DNA of 64,000 nt from Pontibacter diazotrophicus (GTDB lineage: Bacteria > Bacteroidota > Bacteroidia > Cytophagales > Hymenobacteraceae). This document shows, piece after piece, positions 41,600-49,960 of this stretch. Position numbers and translations under genes: made by a program. The stretch lies in contig NZ_QRGR01000025.1 of the NCBI RefSeq assembly GCF_003367245.1, positions 28,779-92,778 on the forward strand. The letters are read 5' to 3'. The stretch's first letter is position 1, and each line of letters opens with the position of its first letter. Below the pieces are notes generated by a model. It saw nothing but the letters and a program-made list of their open reading frames with translations, did no database searches and was not told where the DNA came from.

Positions 41600-42795
41600 C
41601 CGCTAACAAGGCGAACAGGTCTAAGAGCCGATTCAGTCTGGCTGCTTTATTTCTCAACCCGCAGGCAGGGGTCATATAGATTTTCGGGACTTTGGGCCCA
41701 TTATAAAGGTTTCGACTCATAGCTTGCACAACCCCTATTGAAAGATATGGAAAAGCCTATTGATTCCCAAGCACCCGCCTACATTCTGGGCGTTGACGTA
41801 TCCAAGGACAGCCTGGACGTGTGCCTGGCTAACTGCAGCGATGGGAGAATGCTCCACCAGAAGTTCAACAACAACCCCTCAGGCTTCAAGCGCATGAAAG
41901 CATGGCTCAAGCAGCAGGGCTGTGAGGCAGGACAGGAAACCCTCTGCTGCATGGAGCACACTGGCCTCTACACCCGCCAGTTGGTGCACTACCTGCTGGC
42001 TCGTGATGTAAGGGTATGGATGGAGAGCGCCCTGCAGATAAAGCGCAGCATCGGCATGATACGAGGCAAGGATGACAAGGTGGACGCACAGCGCATCGCC
42101 CGCTATGCCCTGCTGCACCAGAAGGAGGCACAGTGCCTCTCCCTTTCAGGCGTGACACTGGAAAGGCTAAAGGACTTGCAGGCAAACAGGAGCAGACTGC
42201 TTAAGGCCCTGCAGAGCCTGAAAACAACTATTAAAGAGCTGCTGCAGGTGGACCCTGTCTCTGGCAAAACCCTGGAGCAGGTAAACAGGAAAGCCATCAA
42301 GGGGCTGGAGAAAAGCAAGGAGCAGGTGGAGGAAAAGATGCAGCAGTTTATCGAAAAGGACGGTGAACTGAAGCGCAAGTATGACCTGCTCACCTCAGTA
42401 AAAGGCGTGGGAAAGGTACTCGCTATTTCCCTTCTTGTCTATACCCAGGGCTTCACCAAGATGGAGGACGGCAGGAAGCTTGCCTGCTACTGCGGCGTGG
42501 CTCCCTTTGAGTACAGGAGCGGCACGAGCGTGATGGGCAAAACAGGTGTCTCTAAGTTTGCCAACAAAGAGCTCAAGCACGTGCTACACATGGCAGCCAT
42601 GAACAGCGTTCGCTATAACCAGGAACTCAAGACCTATTTCGAGCGGAAAGTCGGGGAAGGAAAAAGCAAGATGAGCGTCTTGAATGCTGTCAGAAATAAG
42701 CTGCTCCACCAGATTGTAGCCGTGGTAAAACGAGGGACACCATATGAAGTGAGATTGAACAATTTTTAGCGCATGACGCTTGTTTTACTCATAGA
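41600..42795 (+). mobile_element. IS110-family insertion sequence (ends approximate)
   Basis: The transposase is intact, but IS110 elements lack clear terminal repeats, so the ends are estimates from the surrounding cassette DNA. The right end appears to interrupt an attC-like site at GAGCCG (42799), whose GTT core is missing. IS1111-group members of IS110 are known to target attC sites. Confidence 0.6.
41747..42769 (+). CDS. IS110-family transposase (DEDD)
   Basis: ATG 41747 gives 340 residues; an upstream TTG adds three codons. The N-terminal DEDD RuvC-like domain begins ILGVDVSKDSLDVCLANC (first Asp), continues CMEHTGLYTRQLVHYL (Glu) and MIRGKDDKVDAQRIARYA (Asp-Asp). After a coiled coil, the C-terminal transposase_20 domain contains LLTSVKGVGKVLAISLLV and CGVAPFEYRSGTSVMGK with the catalytic Ser. 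These enzymes use a bridge RNA encoded in the element's flanks, here possibly within 41600-41746. The gene appears intact. Confidence 0.95.
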   Translation: MEKPIDSQAPAYILGVDVSKDSLDVCLANCSDGRMLHQKFNNNPSGFKRMKAWLKQQGCEAGQETLCCMEHTGLYTRQLVHYLLARDVRVWMESALQIKRSIGMIRGKDDKVDAQRIARYALLHQKEAQCLSLSGVTLERLKDLQANRSRLLKALQSLKTTIKELLQVDPVSGKTLEQVNRKAIKGLEKSKEQVEEKMQQFIEKDGELKRKYDLLTSVKGVGKVLAISLLVYTQGFTKMEDGRKLACYCGVAPFEYRSGTSVMGKTGVSKFANKELKHVLHMAAMNSVRYNQELKTYFERKVGEGKSKMSVLNAVRNKLLHQIVAVVKRGTPYEVRLNNF

Positions 42796-42798
42796 TTT

Positions 42799-42859
42799 CG
42801 GCTCGTACATAAAGCGAGCGAGGCGTAGCCGCAGCTTGACTTATGTATTGGGTTAGGCT
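42799..42859 (-). other. attC-like site 6, truncated by IS110
   Basis: On the minus strand GCCTAACCCAATACATAAG (consensus R'' core) leads through GGCTACGCCTCGCTCGC to TTATGTACGAGCCG, stem ATACATAA/TTATGTA. The expected GTT core is absent where IS110 DNA begins. Confidence 0.6.
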
Positions 42860-43470
42860 CCGATATTTTTCTCCTTCTTGTAATCTTCTATTCCGTTTAT
42901 GGCTGCTTGATACTTTGCAGCAAATCCATCTTCTATACCGTACTCGCTGAATTTCTTAACCGCCCAATCGAAAACAGTGATTCCAAATCCTGTTTCTTTA
43001 TGCACTATGATAGAATTAAAGTAAGGATAAGAATAGAGCCAGCCAAATTCAATTGACTGGTTGAACAGGTAACCTAAAGTGGCTCCAAACTCACAAACAG
43101 AAATCAAGTACTGGTTGGAATAATCCTTGGGGTCGCTATCCTTTATTATCTGCGCAACTGCTGCTCTGTCATAAAATCTATCTACTTCATCAAGTAATGC
43201 AAGGCTTATACTATCGGATTCTTTGATGCTCTGATAGTCCTGTAAGGCAGCGTTAGTTACTATATCAATGGCGCTCTTTACTTCCTGTAGCAATTCTTCT
43301 GGCAAATACTGTAGTTCATCCAGGTCAAGATTTTGTCCTTCATAACCAGCTATAATGTACATATCTGGACGAGTCATTTCAGGCTTGTCTTCTGCTGAAT
43401 ACCATGGACTTAAATACTCTTTAAAAAGCTTATCGCAGTGTGGAAGCTTTTTCCTGAACAATCTTAACAT
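42853..43470 (-). CDS. Hypothetical cassette protein, 205 residues
   Basis: No family is recognised. The protein is soluble and acidic, with a mixed fold: YIIAGYEGQNLDLDELQYLPEELLQEVKSAIDI, then VDRFYDRAAVAQIIKDSD, and a C-terminal segment GFGITVFDWAVKKFSEYG. There is no signal peptide. Its stop codon is part of the R'' core GCCTAAC of attC-like site 6, and site 7 lies just upstream of its ATG, so it occupies a whole cassette. Single-gene cassettes of chromosomal integrons commonly encode unknown proteins like this. Confidence 0.75.
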   Translation of the reverse strand: MLRLFRKKLPHCDKLFKEYLSPWYSAEDKPEMTRPDMYIIAGYEGQNLDLDELQYLPEELLQEVKSAIDIVTNAALQDYQSIKESDSISLALLDEVDRFYDRAAVAQIIKDSDPKDYSNQYLISVCEFGATLGYLFNQSIEFGWLYSYPYFNSIIVHKETGFGITVFDWAVKKFSEYGIEDGFAAKYQAAINGIEDYKKEKNIGA

Positions 43471-43486
43471 CTATGATTTTATTGAA

Positions 43487-43554
43487 GCCTAACGTTACTC
43501 GTGCATAGTGTGGTCAAGTCGAAGCCGTAGCCTATACTATGAACTTTGTTGGCA
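43487..43554 (-). other. attC-like site 7
   Basis: On the minus strand TGCCAACAAAGTTCATAGTATAGGC ... CACTATGCACGAGTAACGTTAGGC. AAC and GTT cores are at the two ends, the stem is CATAGT/ACTATG, and the centre has GGCTACGGCTTCG. It joins two same-strand genes. Confidence 0.68.
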
Positions 43555-43558
43555 CTTG

Positions 43559-44038
43559 TTATTTTTTCAAGTAAGTGTCATTATACCCTACCTTGAATTT
43601 GTCAGGCAAATAATGGTTTAATCTACTGATAAAGGCATATAAGAAATCTACTTTGACTCTCTCAATATGGAAGCCTTTTGTAACACTTCCTTTCTGAACC
43701 ATTATATCATACTGGTAGCCATGGTCGCTTAGTTCTCCTTCAGGTAGTGGGGCTGTAAAAACATATACAGGCTCTTCTAATTTTCTTAAATCAACGGCTT
43801 CAATTGGGGCGAATATCTTCTGGCTCTCTTCTTTCGTTAATGCGGAGGTATAGTAAATATCTTCAGGGTATGCACTCTTCCGTATTTTTACAGAGTCAGC
43901 AGTTATGATAAAGTGATTATCTGCACCCATTGCCCACTCCTTTATTGTAATTCTATACTCCTTTTCCCCTACAGTTTGTGAGAAACAAAGGCTATGAAAT
44001 ACAACCAGTAAGAGTACAGACAGATAAGCCTTCTTCAT
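43559..44038 (-). CDS. Secreted hypothetical protein (cassette gene)
   Basis: This 159-residue protein has a good signal peptide (MKKAYLSVLLLVVFHSLCFSQ) and a beta-rich mature domain (EYRITIKEWAMGADNHFIITADSVKIRK...). The segment GYQYDIMVQKGSVTKGFHIERVKV resembles small periplasmic domains of Bacteroidota, but no family name can be given. It is followed by attC-like site 7 and preceded by GTTGGCAC, the junction with non-coding repeat R2. Confidence 0.72.
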   Translation of the reverse strand: MKKAYLSVLLLVVFHSLCFSQTVGEKEYRITIKEWAMGADNHFIITADSVKIRKSAYPEDIYYTSALTKEESQKIFAPIEAVDLRKLEEPVYVFTAPLPEGELSDHGYQYDIMVQKGSVTKGFHIERVKVDFLYAFISRLNHYLPDKFKVGYNDTYLKK

Positions 44039-44056
44039 TTTCTTTAATTACAATAT

Positions 44057-44835
44057 GTGCCAACTATTGGCTAGCAGGAGTACGACTCCTGCTAGCTGCA
44101 CTATGTATGGAAGTCGTCTGGTCCACTCTTGTAGCAGTATGTGTTGTTTTAGCGGCTGTTTCACAGACTTTCATCATTATATCTTCCTTCTTCAATATAA
44201 GAAACTTTTTGAAGATACCCGCTTCCTACACCCTGTTTTAAGCGTGGCATGTTTCGTGCAATCGCTAATGTAGCATCATTCTATAGCTTATCAAGCGGGC
44301 TCAAGATCTTGTCTAATGCGTATCAGGTAATGTGGGTGCAAATCTGCGTGGCCCTGCTGGAGCAGTGCCACGGCAGGGTCTGAATGTAACCCAGGGCTGT
44401 CCCTTGATAGATGTTGAGGAGTACAAATCATTAACGGCACAACCTGCTTTCCTTCCCCTTTTGTCACATCTTCTCCTGATTTGAAACCAGTTAGAGCCTT
44501 CGTTGAGGAGAGGCAAAGTCAGAGCCTTATCCCGGAGAGCATTGCCGTGGGGTCGGGATGGCAAGCTTGAAGCAGGAAACACAGTAAGCGTGTATTATTC
44601 TGTTTACTTTACTTTTTATGTTGATGAAGTAACACGCGGTTGGAGTTTGCCTGGCGCGGTGGGGAAGCCACTTTTCCGGCAGCGGAAGAATGGAGCGCAG
44701 CGAAATGAGGAGGCTGGCGGAAGGGTGGCCAGCGCACGGAAAGCTCTCTGACAGATTAGAATAATCTGGCGGAGTGCTGGACGGTGGGGACAAAGCTTGC
44801 CGGGGAAGGGCTGCCTTACCCGCCAGATTCATGGC
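44057..44835. repeat. Long non-coding repeat, copy R2 (precedes DUF3800 pseudogene)
   Basis: The leader 44057-44243 is over 95% identical by eye to R1's leader, with a longer perfect 12-bp hairpin (44070-44081/44085-44096). The middle section present in R1 and R3 is absent, so leader and body join directly at about 44244. The body keeps the 16-bp stem (44667-44682/44714-44729), where two A-U pairs of R1 have become G-U, and CAGATTA/TAATCTG (44752-44768). A DUF3800 gene starts about 150 bp after it. Confidence 0.82.
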
Positions 44836-44988
44836 AATCAGTTACGCTTTTTTGACTTCGTTTAAATAGCGTAACATACTGACAGCGGCTAATCTTTTTA
44901 GCTGAATATAGAAAATGACACTATAATTAATATATTAAAAGCAGCAACCGGGAAAGTGCTTCCGGCATCACAGTCACAACTACACACT

Positions 44989-46148
44989 ATGGCCAAAACA
45001 GGTTTTGTCTCCGTGGCGGGGGCGCATGGCTTTCACTTCGACAGCCCGGAGGATACCCACTTCTCCGTCACGGTTGTGCTGGTGGAGGAAGAGAACAAAA
45101 GGGAAGTAGAGGAGGGGTTCCGCCGCATCCGCGACCGGCATTTTTCGAATGGGAATATCCGTTTTGCGGATGGCCCCCTGTTCCAGGCGCAGCGGAGGGA
45201 GTTCATAAAAGAGCTGAAGAAATTGGATTTCACTTACCACGCCCTACTGGTGGACAAGCGCAAGCTGCACCAGAAGTCTCCCCTCCAGTACAAGGGCACG
45301 TTCTACAAATTTCTCTCCGGGCTTATCTACAACAACCTCTACCGCACCGTCCCGCACTTGAGCATCGTGGCCAATGAGCTGGGCACCCCCGAGTTCATGG
45401 AGAGCTTCCGCCGCTACATCCACGAAAACCACCAGGTGGACCTTTTCTCCCCGGCCACCTTTACTTTCTCGAATGCAGAAGAGGCAGAGCTGCTGCAGCT
45501 GGCTTCCTTCCTGGGCGAAAGCCTCAACGCGTTTCACGCCGGGCTGTCAGAGGTGGATGTGGAGCAGGAGCTGGCCAGTAAGTGCGTGGGGTCAAACCGC
45601 TGGCCGGAGGGGTATGTGCCCTACACCGTAGACACCGAGGGCATGGCAGTGTACGAGCAGGACGAGGCCATCACAGCGGCAGCGCAGCTGCGGGCGCGGG
45701 AGTATTTGCAGCGGCATGCGGGCAGCGAGGACCCGGTTATCCGGAGCCGGATGGTTTTCGTGGAGTACCTGCTGATGGTCTTTACCTATAACTACAAGAC
45801 CCGCTTCATCCACACCTACGAACTGCTGCAGCACCTCAACTCCTACAGATATGAGAATTACACCGAGCACCGCTTCCGCTCGCTCGTGGTGGGGCCGGTG
45901 CGGGACGAGGGCGTGCTCATCGTCTCCTCCAGCGCCGGCTACAAGCTGCCCTGCTCCACCAGGGACATTTACAATTTCTTCAATTCATTTACAATTTCTT
46001 CAATTACTATAATCAGCAGATACATCCGATGCTCGGCAGGCTGGGCCAGTGCCAGCGAGCCCTGGAGCTGGCGACTGGGGGAGAGTTGAATGTGCTGGAG
46101 CAACCGGAATATGATAACCTGAAGAAGCTGCTGGCGAAACTTTCCTGA
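44989..46148 (+). pseudogene. DUF3800 gene, copy 1, frameshifted by a 20-bp tandem duplication
   Basis: ATG 44989 (MAKTGFVSVAGAHGF) matches the start of the intact paralogue at 52905. Homology runs to CSTRDIYNFFN; there the 20-bp unit 45967-45986 is repeated at 45987-46006, shifting the frame, so translation ends at 46089 with an unrelated 30-residue tail. The original ending (MLGRLGQCQRALELATGGEL...LLAKL) resumes in another frame up to TGA 46146-46148. The first 330 of 379 residues are conserved, so partial function is conceivable. DUF3800 proteins have an RNase H-like fold and often occur in mobile or defence contexts. Confidence 0.85.
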
Positions 46149-46801
46149 TAGGTGCGACTGTCTGGATAAAATAGTTATTCCTCATCAGACGCAACGTATC
46201 ATCAAGTTATGGATGATTTTGATTTGTGAGACGTCATACTGGCTGCAGGAGGCAGGCGCCGCTAGAAGCTCCACGATCCTATTATTCTCACGTTTTGCGG
46301 GACAAGTCAGTAAGATGGCGGCTTGAAAACATTTGAGGGGAAACGCTTTTATATATACCATGGCCCCACGCTTCGTCAGATACACCGCCACCCTAGTGGG
46401 CAGGGATGGGGTGACGTACTCCTTGCGCACCCTTGACAAAAGGCCGGATATTAAACTGCCGTTGCTTCTGCGCTAGTCATTCATAGCAGATATTGTCCTT
46501 GACCAGACCTCTGCGCTTCATCCCTACACCGCCCCGGTGGCCCCGCTGGCCCGGACGGCGGGTATCCCACACGCCACTCCGGCACTCGAAAAGCTTAAAA
46601 AGCATTTGTGCACATGCGTGTAATGAAAGCGCACAGGTGTATCGCGGGAAACTGTATCAAAAGCGTACAGGTCTTGAATATAGTGATGGACAAGTTGCTG
46701 TAGTTCAAAAGTATGTATAATTGGCATCAAAGTTTCTAATGGCTATACCGCAACGCAGCAATTTCAAAGCGGGGCGAGCTTCTTAGTACAAAACCAAAGC
46801 C
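46149..46801. other. Decayed stretch with a recombinase-site-like repeat
   Basis: Positions 46213-46310 resemble the region upstream of the serine recombinase (8361-8465): GATTTTGATTT-TGAGACG, CATAC-GGCT-CAGG-GGCAG and TCCACGATC. TTTTGCGGGAC at 46293-46303 also occurs inverted at 6808-6818. A 38-codon frame at 46360-46476 (MAPRFVRYTATLVGRDG...) matches nothing I know. Otherwise no gene is seen. Confidence 0.5.
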
Positions 46802-47026
46802 ATGATACAACACTACTTCAAAGTAGCCATTCGGAACCTGATGCAGAACAAAGTCATCTCCCTCATCAATATTCTAGGTATAGGGCATGGCATGACCTGC
46901 AGCATCCTAATTATCCTGTGAATGCAGGATGAGCTGAACTTTGACCGTTTTCATGAGAACGTGGATGAGCTGTACACTGTGTATAGAACCGAACTTTACC
47001 CAAGGACTGATGATTTAAATAAATAA
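46802..47026 (+). pseudogene. N-terminal remnant of a MacB/FtsX-type ABC transporter permease
   Basis: The frame reads MIQHYFKVAIRNLMQNKVIS then LINILGIGHGMTCSILIIL, a TGA stop (46919-46921), then MQDELNFDRFHENVDELYTV. This is the start of Bacteroidota MacB-like permeases (Y-KIA-RNL--NK-FS-INI-GLAIG, then QDELS-D-FHEN-D-IYRV). Trp or Phe is expected at the stop, and the remaining 700 or more residues are missing. It is a decayed fragment. Confidence 0.75.
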
Positions 47027-47350
47027 ATCATTCAATAATGTTGGTCGTACAGGCATGATGATAGAAGGTTTTGGTGTAGACCATGTTCATACTAAATTGT
47101 TCCCTTTGCATAGAACAGGTAAGATGAAGAATTGGAAACCGATATAGTAAAACTACAAGAAGTACTTCGATACCTATGAAGGTTATATATCTTCTCAAGA
47201 ATGTTTGAGAGCTGATAATAAGGAATTGGCAACGGTAGCGGATTTAATAAGGAAAATACCATAATAAGCACATGAGCAAAGCTTCGGCTACGCCTCGCTC
47301 ACCTCTTGTACGAGCCGGTTGTGTGTGATAACCTAATATAAAACAAAAGC
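47027..47350. other. Gene-free stretch before the CPBP gene
   Basis: No gene is recognised. A short frame near 47170-47264 ends ELATVADLIRKIP and may be a fragment. From 47270 to 47325 lies an attC-like palindrome on the plus strand (AAGCTTCGGCTACGCCTCG ... TGTACGAGCCGGTTGTGTG) that precedes the CPBP gene. Confidence 0.5.
47270..47325 (+). other. attC-like site 8, plus orientation (degenerate)
   Basis: The right half GTACGAGCCGGTTGTGTG matches the GTT-core halves of the minus-strand sites, but here it faces the plus-strand CPBP gene, so this cassette is inverted relative to the others. The AAC half is not recognisable. Confidence 0.45.
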
Positions 47351-48034
47351 ATGTATCAAAGTTGGCAAGGCGTAAAGTCTCTAACCATTTCAAGAAAAAG
47401 GCCAGTCCTTTTGGCATTAATCTCCTTCTTAGTTTATTTTGCTTCAGTTGTAGCAGGGTCAATTATTCAAAAAGCTTTAGGACTAAAGCTTCAAATGGGG
47501 TGGGGGCAGCAAATAGCAAGTATTCTGATAGTTTTAATATTTGCAAGCTTTTTCAAAAGGCCTAAAGAATTACTGGGTTTATCGATACCGAAACATAACC
47601 AATGGCTATTGATATCTGTACTCACAGCATTATTCATAATTACTGTTTCTGTAATTGCGAAAATGATTGGAGATGCGCCAGCTGAACTTGAAAGCGTTGA
47701 GTATTACATTTATGAAGCCACAATGCCTGGATTAGGCGAAGAGCTTGGTTTACGAGGATTGGTATTCGGCTTCTTACTGTACTATGCCAAACAGCATGAT
47801 TTTTCGAGCAAAGGGATTTGGACTTTGATAATTGTACAAGCCTTACCCTTTGGCTTCCTGCATCTTTTTCAGACATCTGGAATGGAGGCTGTTCTGATAT
47901 TCATATATACTACCGTTGCTGCAATTGCATTAGCATGGTTGAGAGCAAAAACAGGTTCTGTTATTCCCAGTATTATAGCGCATAATATTATTAATGTTTT
48001 CGGAAGCCTAATCTACTATTTCTTAATGGCTTGA
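47351..48034 (+). CDS. CPBP-family intramembrane glutamic endopeptidase
   Basis: The 227-residue protein has about six membrane helices and the CPBP (Abi/Rce1-like) motifs. Motif 1 is PGLGEELGLRGLVFGFL (EExxxR with the catalytic Glu), motif 2 is FGFLHLFQT (F-x-x-x-H) and motif 3 is IPSIIAHNIINVFG (H-x-x-x-N). Bacterial members process peptides in the membrane and are linked to bacteriocin self-immunity and phage abortive infection, though the substrate here is unknown. It is one of the few plus-strand genes in the cassette region and is preceded by an attC-like half-site in the same orientation. Confidence 0.9.
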   Translation: MYQSWQGVKSLTISRKRPVLLALISFLVYFASVVAGSIIQKALGLKLQMGWGQQIASILIVLIFASFFKRPKELLGLSIPKHNQWLLISVLTALFIITVSVIAKMIGDAPAELESVEYYIYEATMPGLGEELGLRGLVFGFLLYYAKQHDFSSKGIWTLIIVQALPFGFLHLFQTSGMEAVLIFIYTTVAAIALAWLRAKTGSVIPSIIAHNIINVFGSLIYYFLMA

Positions 48035-48143
48035 TAGAAGTAACTAAAGCATACAACAACTACAGTGCATAAAAGCACCATTGCAAAACTTTCGGGTAAC
48101 AGTAATAATATAGATTTTGAAGATAAATTTGTTCTGAAAATAA

Positions 48144-48211
48144 GCACCAACGGGCTGGTACAGGCTGTGTGAAGGCGACAGCCGAACAAATAGCCTGTGC
48201 AGTGTTAGCAG
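48144..48211 (-). other. attC-like site 9
   Basis: On the minus strand TGCTAACACTGCACAGGCT ... AGCCTGTACCAGCCCGTTGGTGC. An 8-bp stem and both AAC and GTT cores are intact. It is the twin of degenerate site 1, and both follow copies of the same lipoprotein gene. Confidence 0.68.
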
Positions 48212-48240
48212 AAGGTTATTCTTTTCTTTGCTTAATTTTT

Positions 48241-48774
48241 TTAGAACAACTTCTTATCAAACCTGCCTTCAGTGACACGGATGGTATCGCAGCCTGGCTT
48301 GGCTAACGTGAACTCAAAGGTGCCAGCAATAATGCCGTTCTTCATGTCCAGCTTCGTGATTTCCAGCGTGCCCTGAACGTTATCTTCTCTCTGATATTCA
48401 CAACTCTCCGAACTAAATGTTACTGTGCCGATGTCTGGATTTCCAAGGCTGTAAACTCCCACATGGTCAACCTGTGTCATATAGATATAGAAGTACTCAT
48501 AAAAGGCTGGGTCATCCTTTATTTTGCTGAACGCCCTGATATCAAAGGAGCCACCCAAGTAGTTTGGGTCGTATACAACATCATAGTTTGTTTCAAGCGT
48601 ACTAGGCCTTCCTTTCGGCACCCACACCTCCCCGTTCACCATGGCACCGAAGATGTTCTTTCCTTCCATGGTGGCGGCTGGCAGTTGTTCACCAGGTTTA
48701 ACATCCTTTTTCTTGCAGGAGGAGAAGGACAGAAGAGTGAGTAAGAGGAAAAGTGGTAGGGGGAAGATTTTCAT
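48241..48774 (-). CDS. DUF6252-like lipoprotein, cassette copy 2
   Basis: This 177-residue paralogue of the protein at 21061-21609 has an identical signal peptide and lipobox (SFSSCKKKDVKPGEQLPAA) and an almost identical C-terminus (LDMKNGIIAGTFEFT, CDTIRVTEGRFDKKL). The central region differs (FSKIKDDPAFYEYFYIYMTQ here against FRKTKNDPFMFESMALGMTQ). Upstream DNA to the attC-like site is also near-identical (GTTACCAGTGATAAACGTCC). The pair therefore represents a duplicated cassette that has diverged in the middle of the gene. The function is unknown; it is expected in the outer or inner membrane. Confidence 0.8.
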   Translation of the reverse strand: MKIFPLPLFLLLTLLSFSSCKKKDVKPGEQLPAATMEGKNIFGAMVNGEVWVPKGRPSTLETNYDVVYDPNYLGGSFDIRAFSKIKDDPAFYEYFYIYMTQVDHVGVYSLGNPDIGTVTFSSESCEYQREDNVQGTLEITKLDMKNGIIAGTFEFTLAKPGCDTIRVTEGRFDKKLF

Positions 48775-48810
48775 TTAGTAGAGGGTTATTTTATTTAGGA
48801 CGTTTATCAC

Positions 48811-48877
48811 TGGTAACGGTACTCGTACATGCGCAGCCTGAAGCGTAGCAAGGGTTAAGTATGTACTTGGTTGGCGT
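48811..48877 (-). other. attC-like site 10
   Basis: On the minus strand CGCCAACCAAGTACATACTTAACC ... GCATGTACGAGTACCGTTACCA. The stem is GTACAT(A)/ATGTAC, with AAC and GTT cores and centre GCTACGCTTC. Confidence 0.66.
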
Positions 48878-48887
48878 TTCGTGCTTT

Positions 48888-49364
48888 TTATTTTGCCCTT
48901 TTTGCCTGTCTTTCCTCGAACTCCATAATAAGTACATCAAGCTGAATAGCTTGGTCCTTATTTATTCTTCCAGTTTGTTCCGCCACTACAATAGCATCCT
49001 TGATGTTGTCATACTCATGGATGCTCTTAATTCTGTTTCTTTTCAAAACGGTTTTGATAGTGTCTGTTCGCTGGAAGTTGATTCCCTCCTTTGAGAGTTC
49101 ACTCCAAAATACATCAATTTCTTCCCCACTTGATTCATTCCAAAACGTAAGAAAATCGTTTTCAAGATATTTAAGGCTTACCACATATCTATACTGGGGC
49201 TCAGGATTCAAAGCCATGTGCTTTACCTGCTGCCCCCATTTAAGAAAGTGAATCTTGTTTTCTTCAGGAATTGCTTGGGAGTTCCTCACAATTTTATCTG
49301 CTATGTCAACTGTTTTGGCAAGCTGTTCAGCTCTCTCTTGATAGGTATATTTCTTTTTAACCAT
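48888..49364 (-). CDS. Hypothetical cassette protein, helical
   Basis: The 158-residue protein has no signal peptide and is predicted mostly helical: YTYQERAEQLAKTVDIADKIVRNSQAIPEENK near the start and IKDAIVVAEQTGRINKDQAIQLDVLIMEF at the end, with a charged C-terminus. I recognise no family. It lies between attC-like sites 10 and 11 in the cassette orientation, with only 10 and 20 bp of extra DNA on each side, the tight packing expected of a cassette. Confidence 0.72.
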   Translation of the reverse strand: MVKKKYTYQERAEQLAKTVDIADKIVRNSQAIPEENKIHFLKWGQQVKHMALNPEPQYRYVVSLKYLENDFLTFWNESSGEEIDVFWSELSKEGINFQRTDTIKTVLKRNRIKSIHEYDNIKDAIVVAEQTGRINKDQAIQLDVLIMEFEERQAKRAK

Positions 49365-49383
49365 TCCTTTTATTTCGCATGCA

Positions 49384-49450
49384 CGCCAACGGCTCGTGCA
49401 TAATGTGGGTGAGGCATAGCCGAAGCCTAAATTAAGAACTTTGTTGGCAG
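49384..49450 (-). other. attC-like site 11
   Basis: On the minus strand TGCCAACAAAGTTCTTAATTTAGGC ... ATTATGCACGAGCCGTTGGCG. The outer cores TGCCAAC and GTTGGCG are nearly fully complementary; the inner stem is weaker. Confidence 0.68.
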
Positions 49451-49459
49451 AAGGAATTC

Positions 49460-49900
49460 TTAATTTTCTTTAGCAATTTGATACATGTAGTCAACCAATT
49501 TATCGACTTCGCTATTTTCATATTCCAAAGGTTCAATTAACCCGATAGCATAGTCCCTTAATTTATCTCTGTCCAAATCTGCTAATGTGCTAAGTGTTGA
49601 GTCAGATAGGTGCTTTAGTCGATTTGCTATTGCTTTGCCTGTAATACTATCAAACTTGTAAACTGACCTTTTTAACCAGTCTTCAACTACATCAGCACGC
49701 CCTTCTTCCTCGAAGTTTTTTATTACTTCTTCTCTCGCCTTGATAAGAAGACTTGTTATAAGTGGGCTGCCAGCGAATTCATTTAAGTCATAACTGTCTA
49801 TTTGGTCAGAGAACTTGGCCTTCGCCAGTAACTTATAAAGTGCATAGACTTCGTTTTTATCAGCTATAACCATTTCTTCTATAATTTTTATTGCTGCCAA
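49460..49900 (-). CDS. Hypothetical cassette protein, 146 residues
   Basis: No family is recognised. The sequence is acidic and helical throughout (MVIADKNEVYALYKLLAKAKFSDQ..., IKAREEVIKNFEEEGRADVVEDWL, DRDKLRDYAIGLIEPLEYEN), without signal peptide or membrane segment. It is bounded downstream by attC-like site 11 and upstream by site 12, whose GTTGGCAGC core is 5 bp from the ATG. Confidence 0.72.
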   Translation of the reverse strand: MAAIKIIEEMVIADKNEVYALYKLLAKAKFSDQIDSYDLNEFAGSPLITSLLIKAREEVIKNFEEEGRADVVEDWLKRSVYKFDSITGKAIANRLKHLSDSTLSTLADLDRDKLRDYAIGLIEPLEYENSEVDKLVDYMYQIAKEN

Positions 49901-49960
49901 CGTTACTCGTGTAGCAGAGGCGAAGCGACAGCAAGCCTTACTGCTACACTTGGTTACCTG
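49895..49960 (-). other. attC-like site 12
   Basis: On the minus strand AGGTAACCAAGTGTAGCAG ... CTGCTACACGAGTAACGTTGGCA. A perfect 9-bp stem GTGTAGCAG/CTGCTACAC encloses TAAGGCTTGCTGTCGCTTCGCCT. This is one of the clearest examples. The last bases of the upstream gene lie inside it. Confidence 0.72.

Noticed and set aside
46360..46476. 38-codon frame MAPRFVRYTATLVGRDG...
   Set aside because: Plausible codon usage, but too short and without any recognised family; it is mentioned only as part of the decayed stretch.
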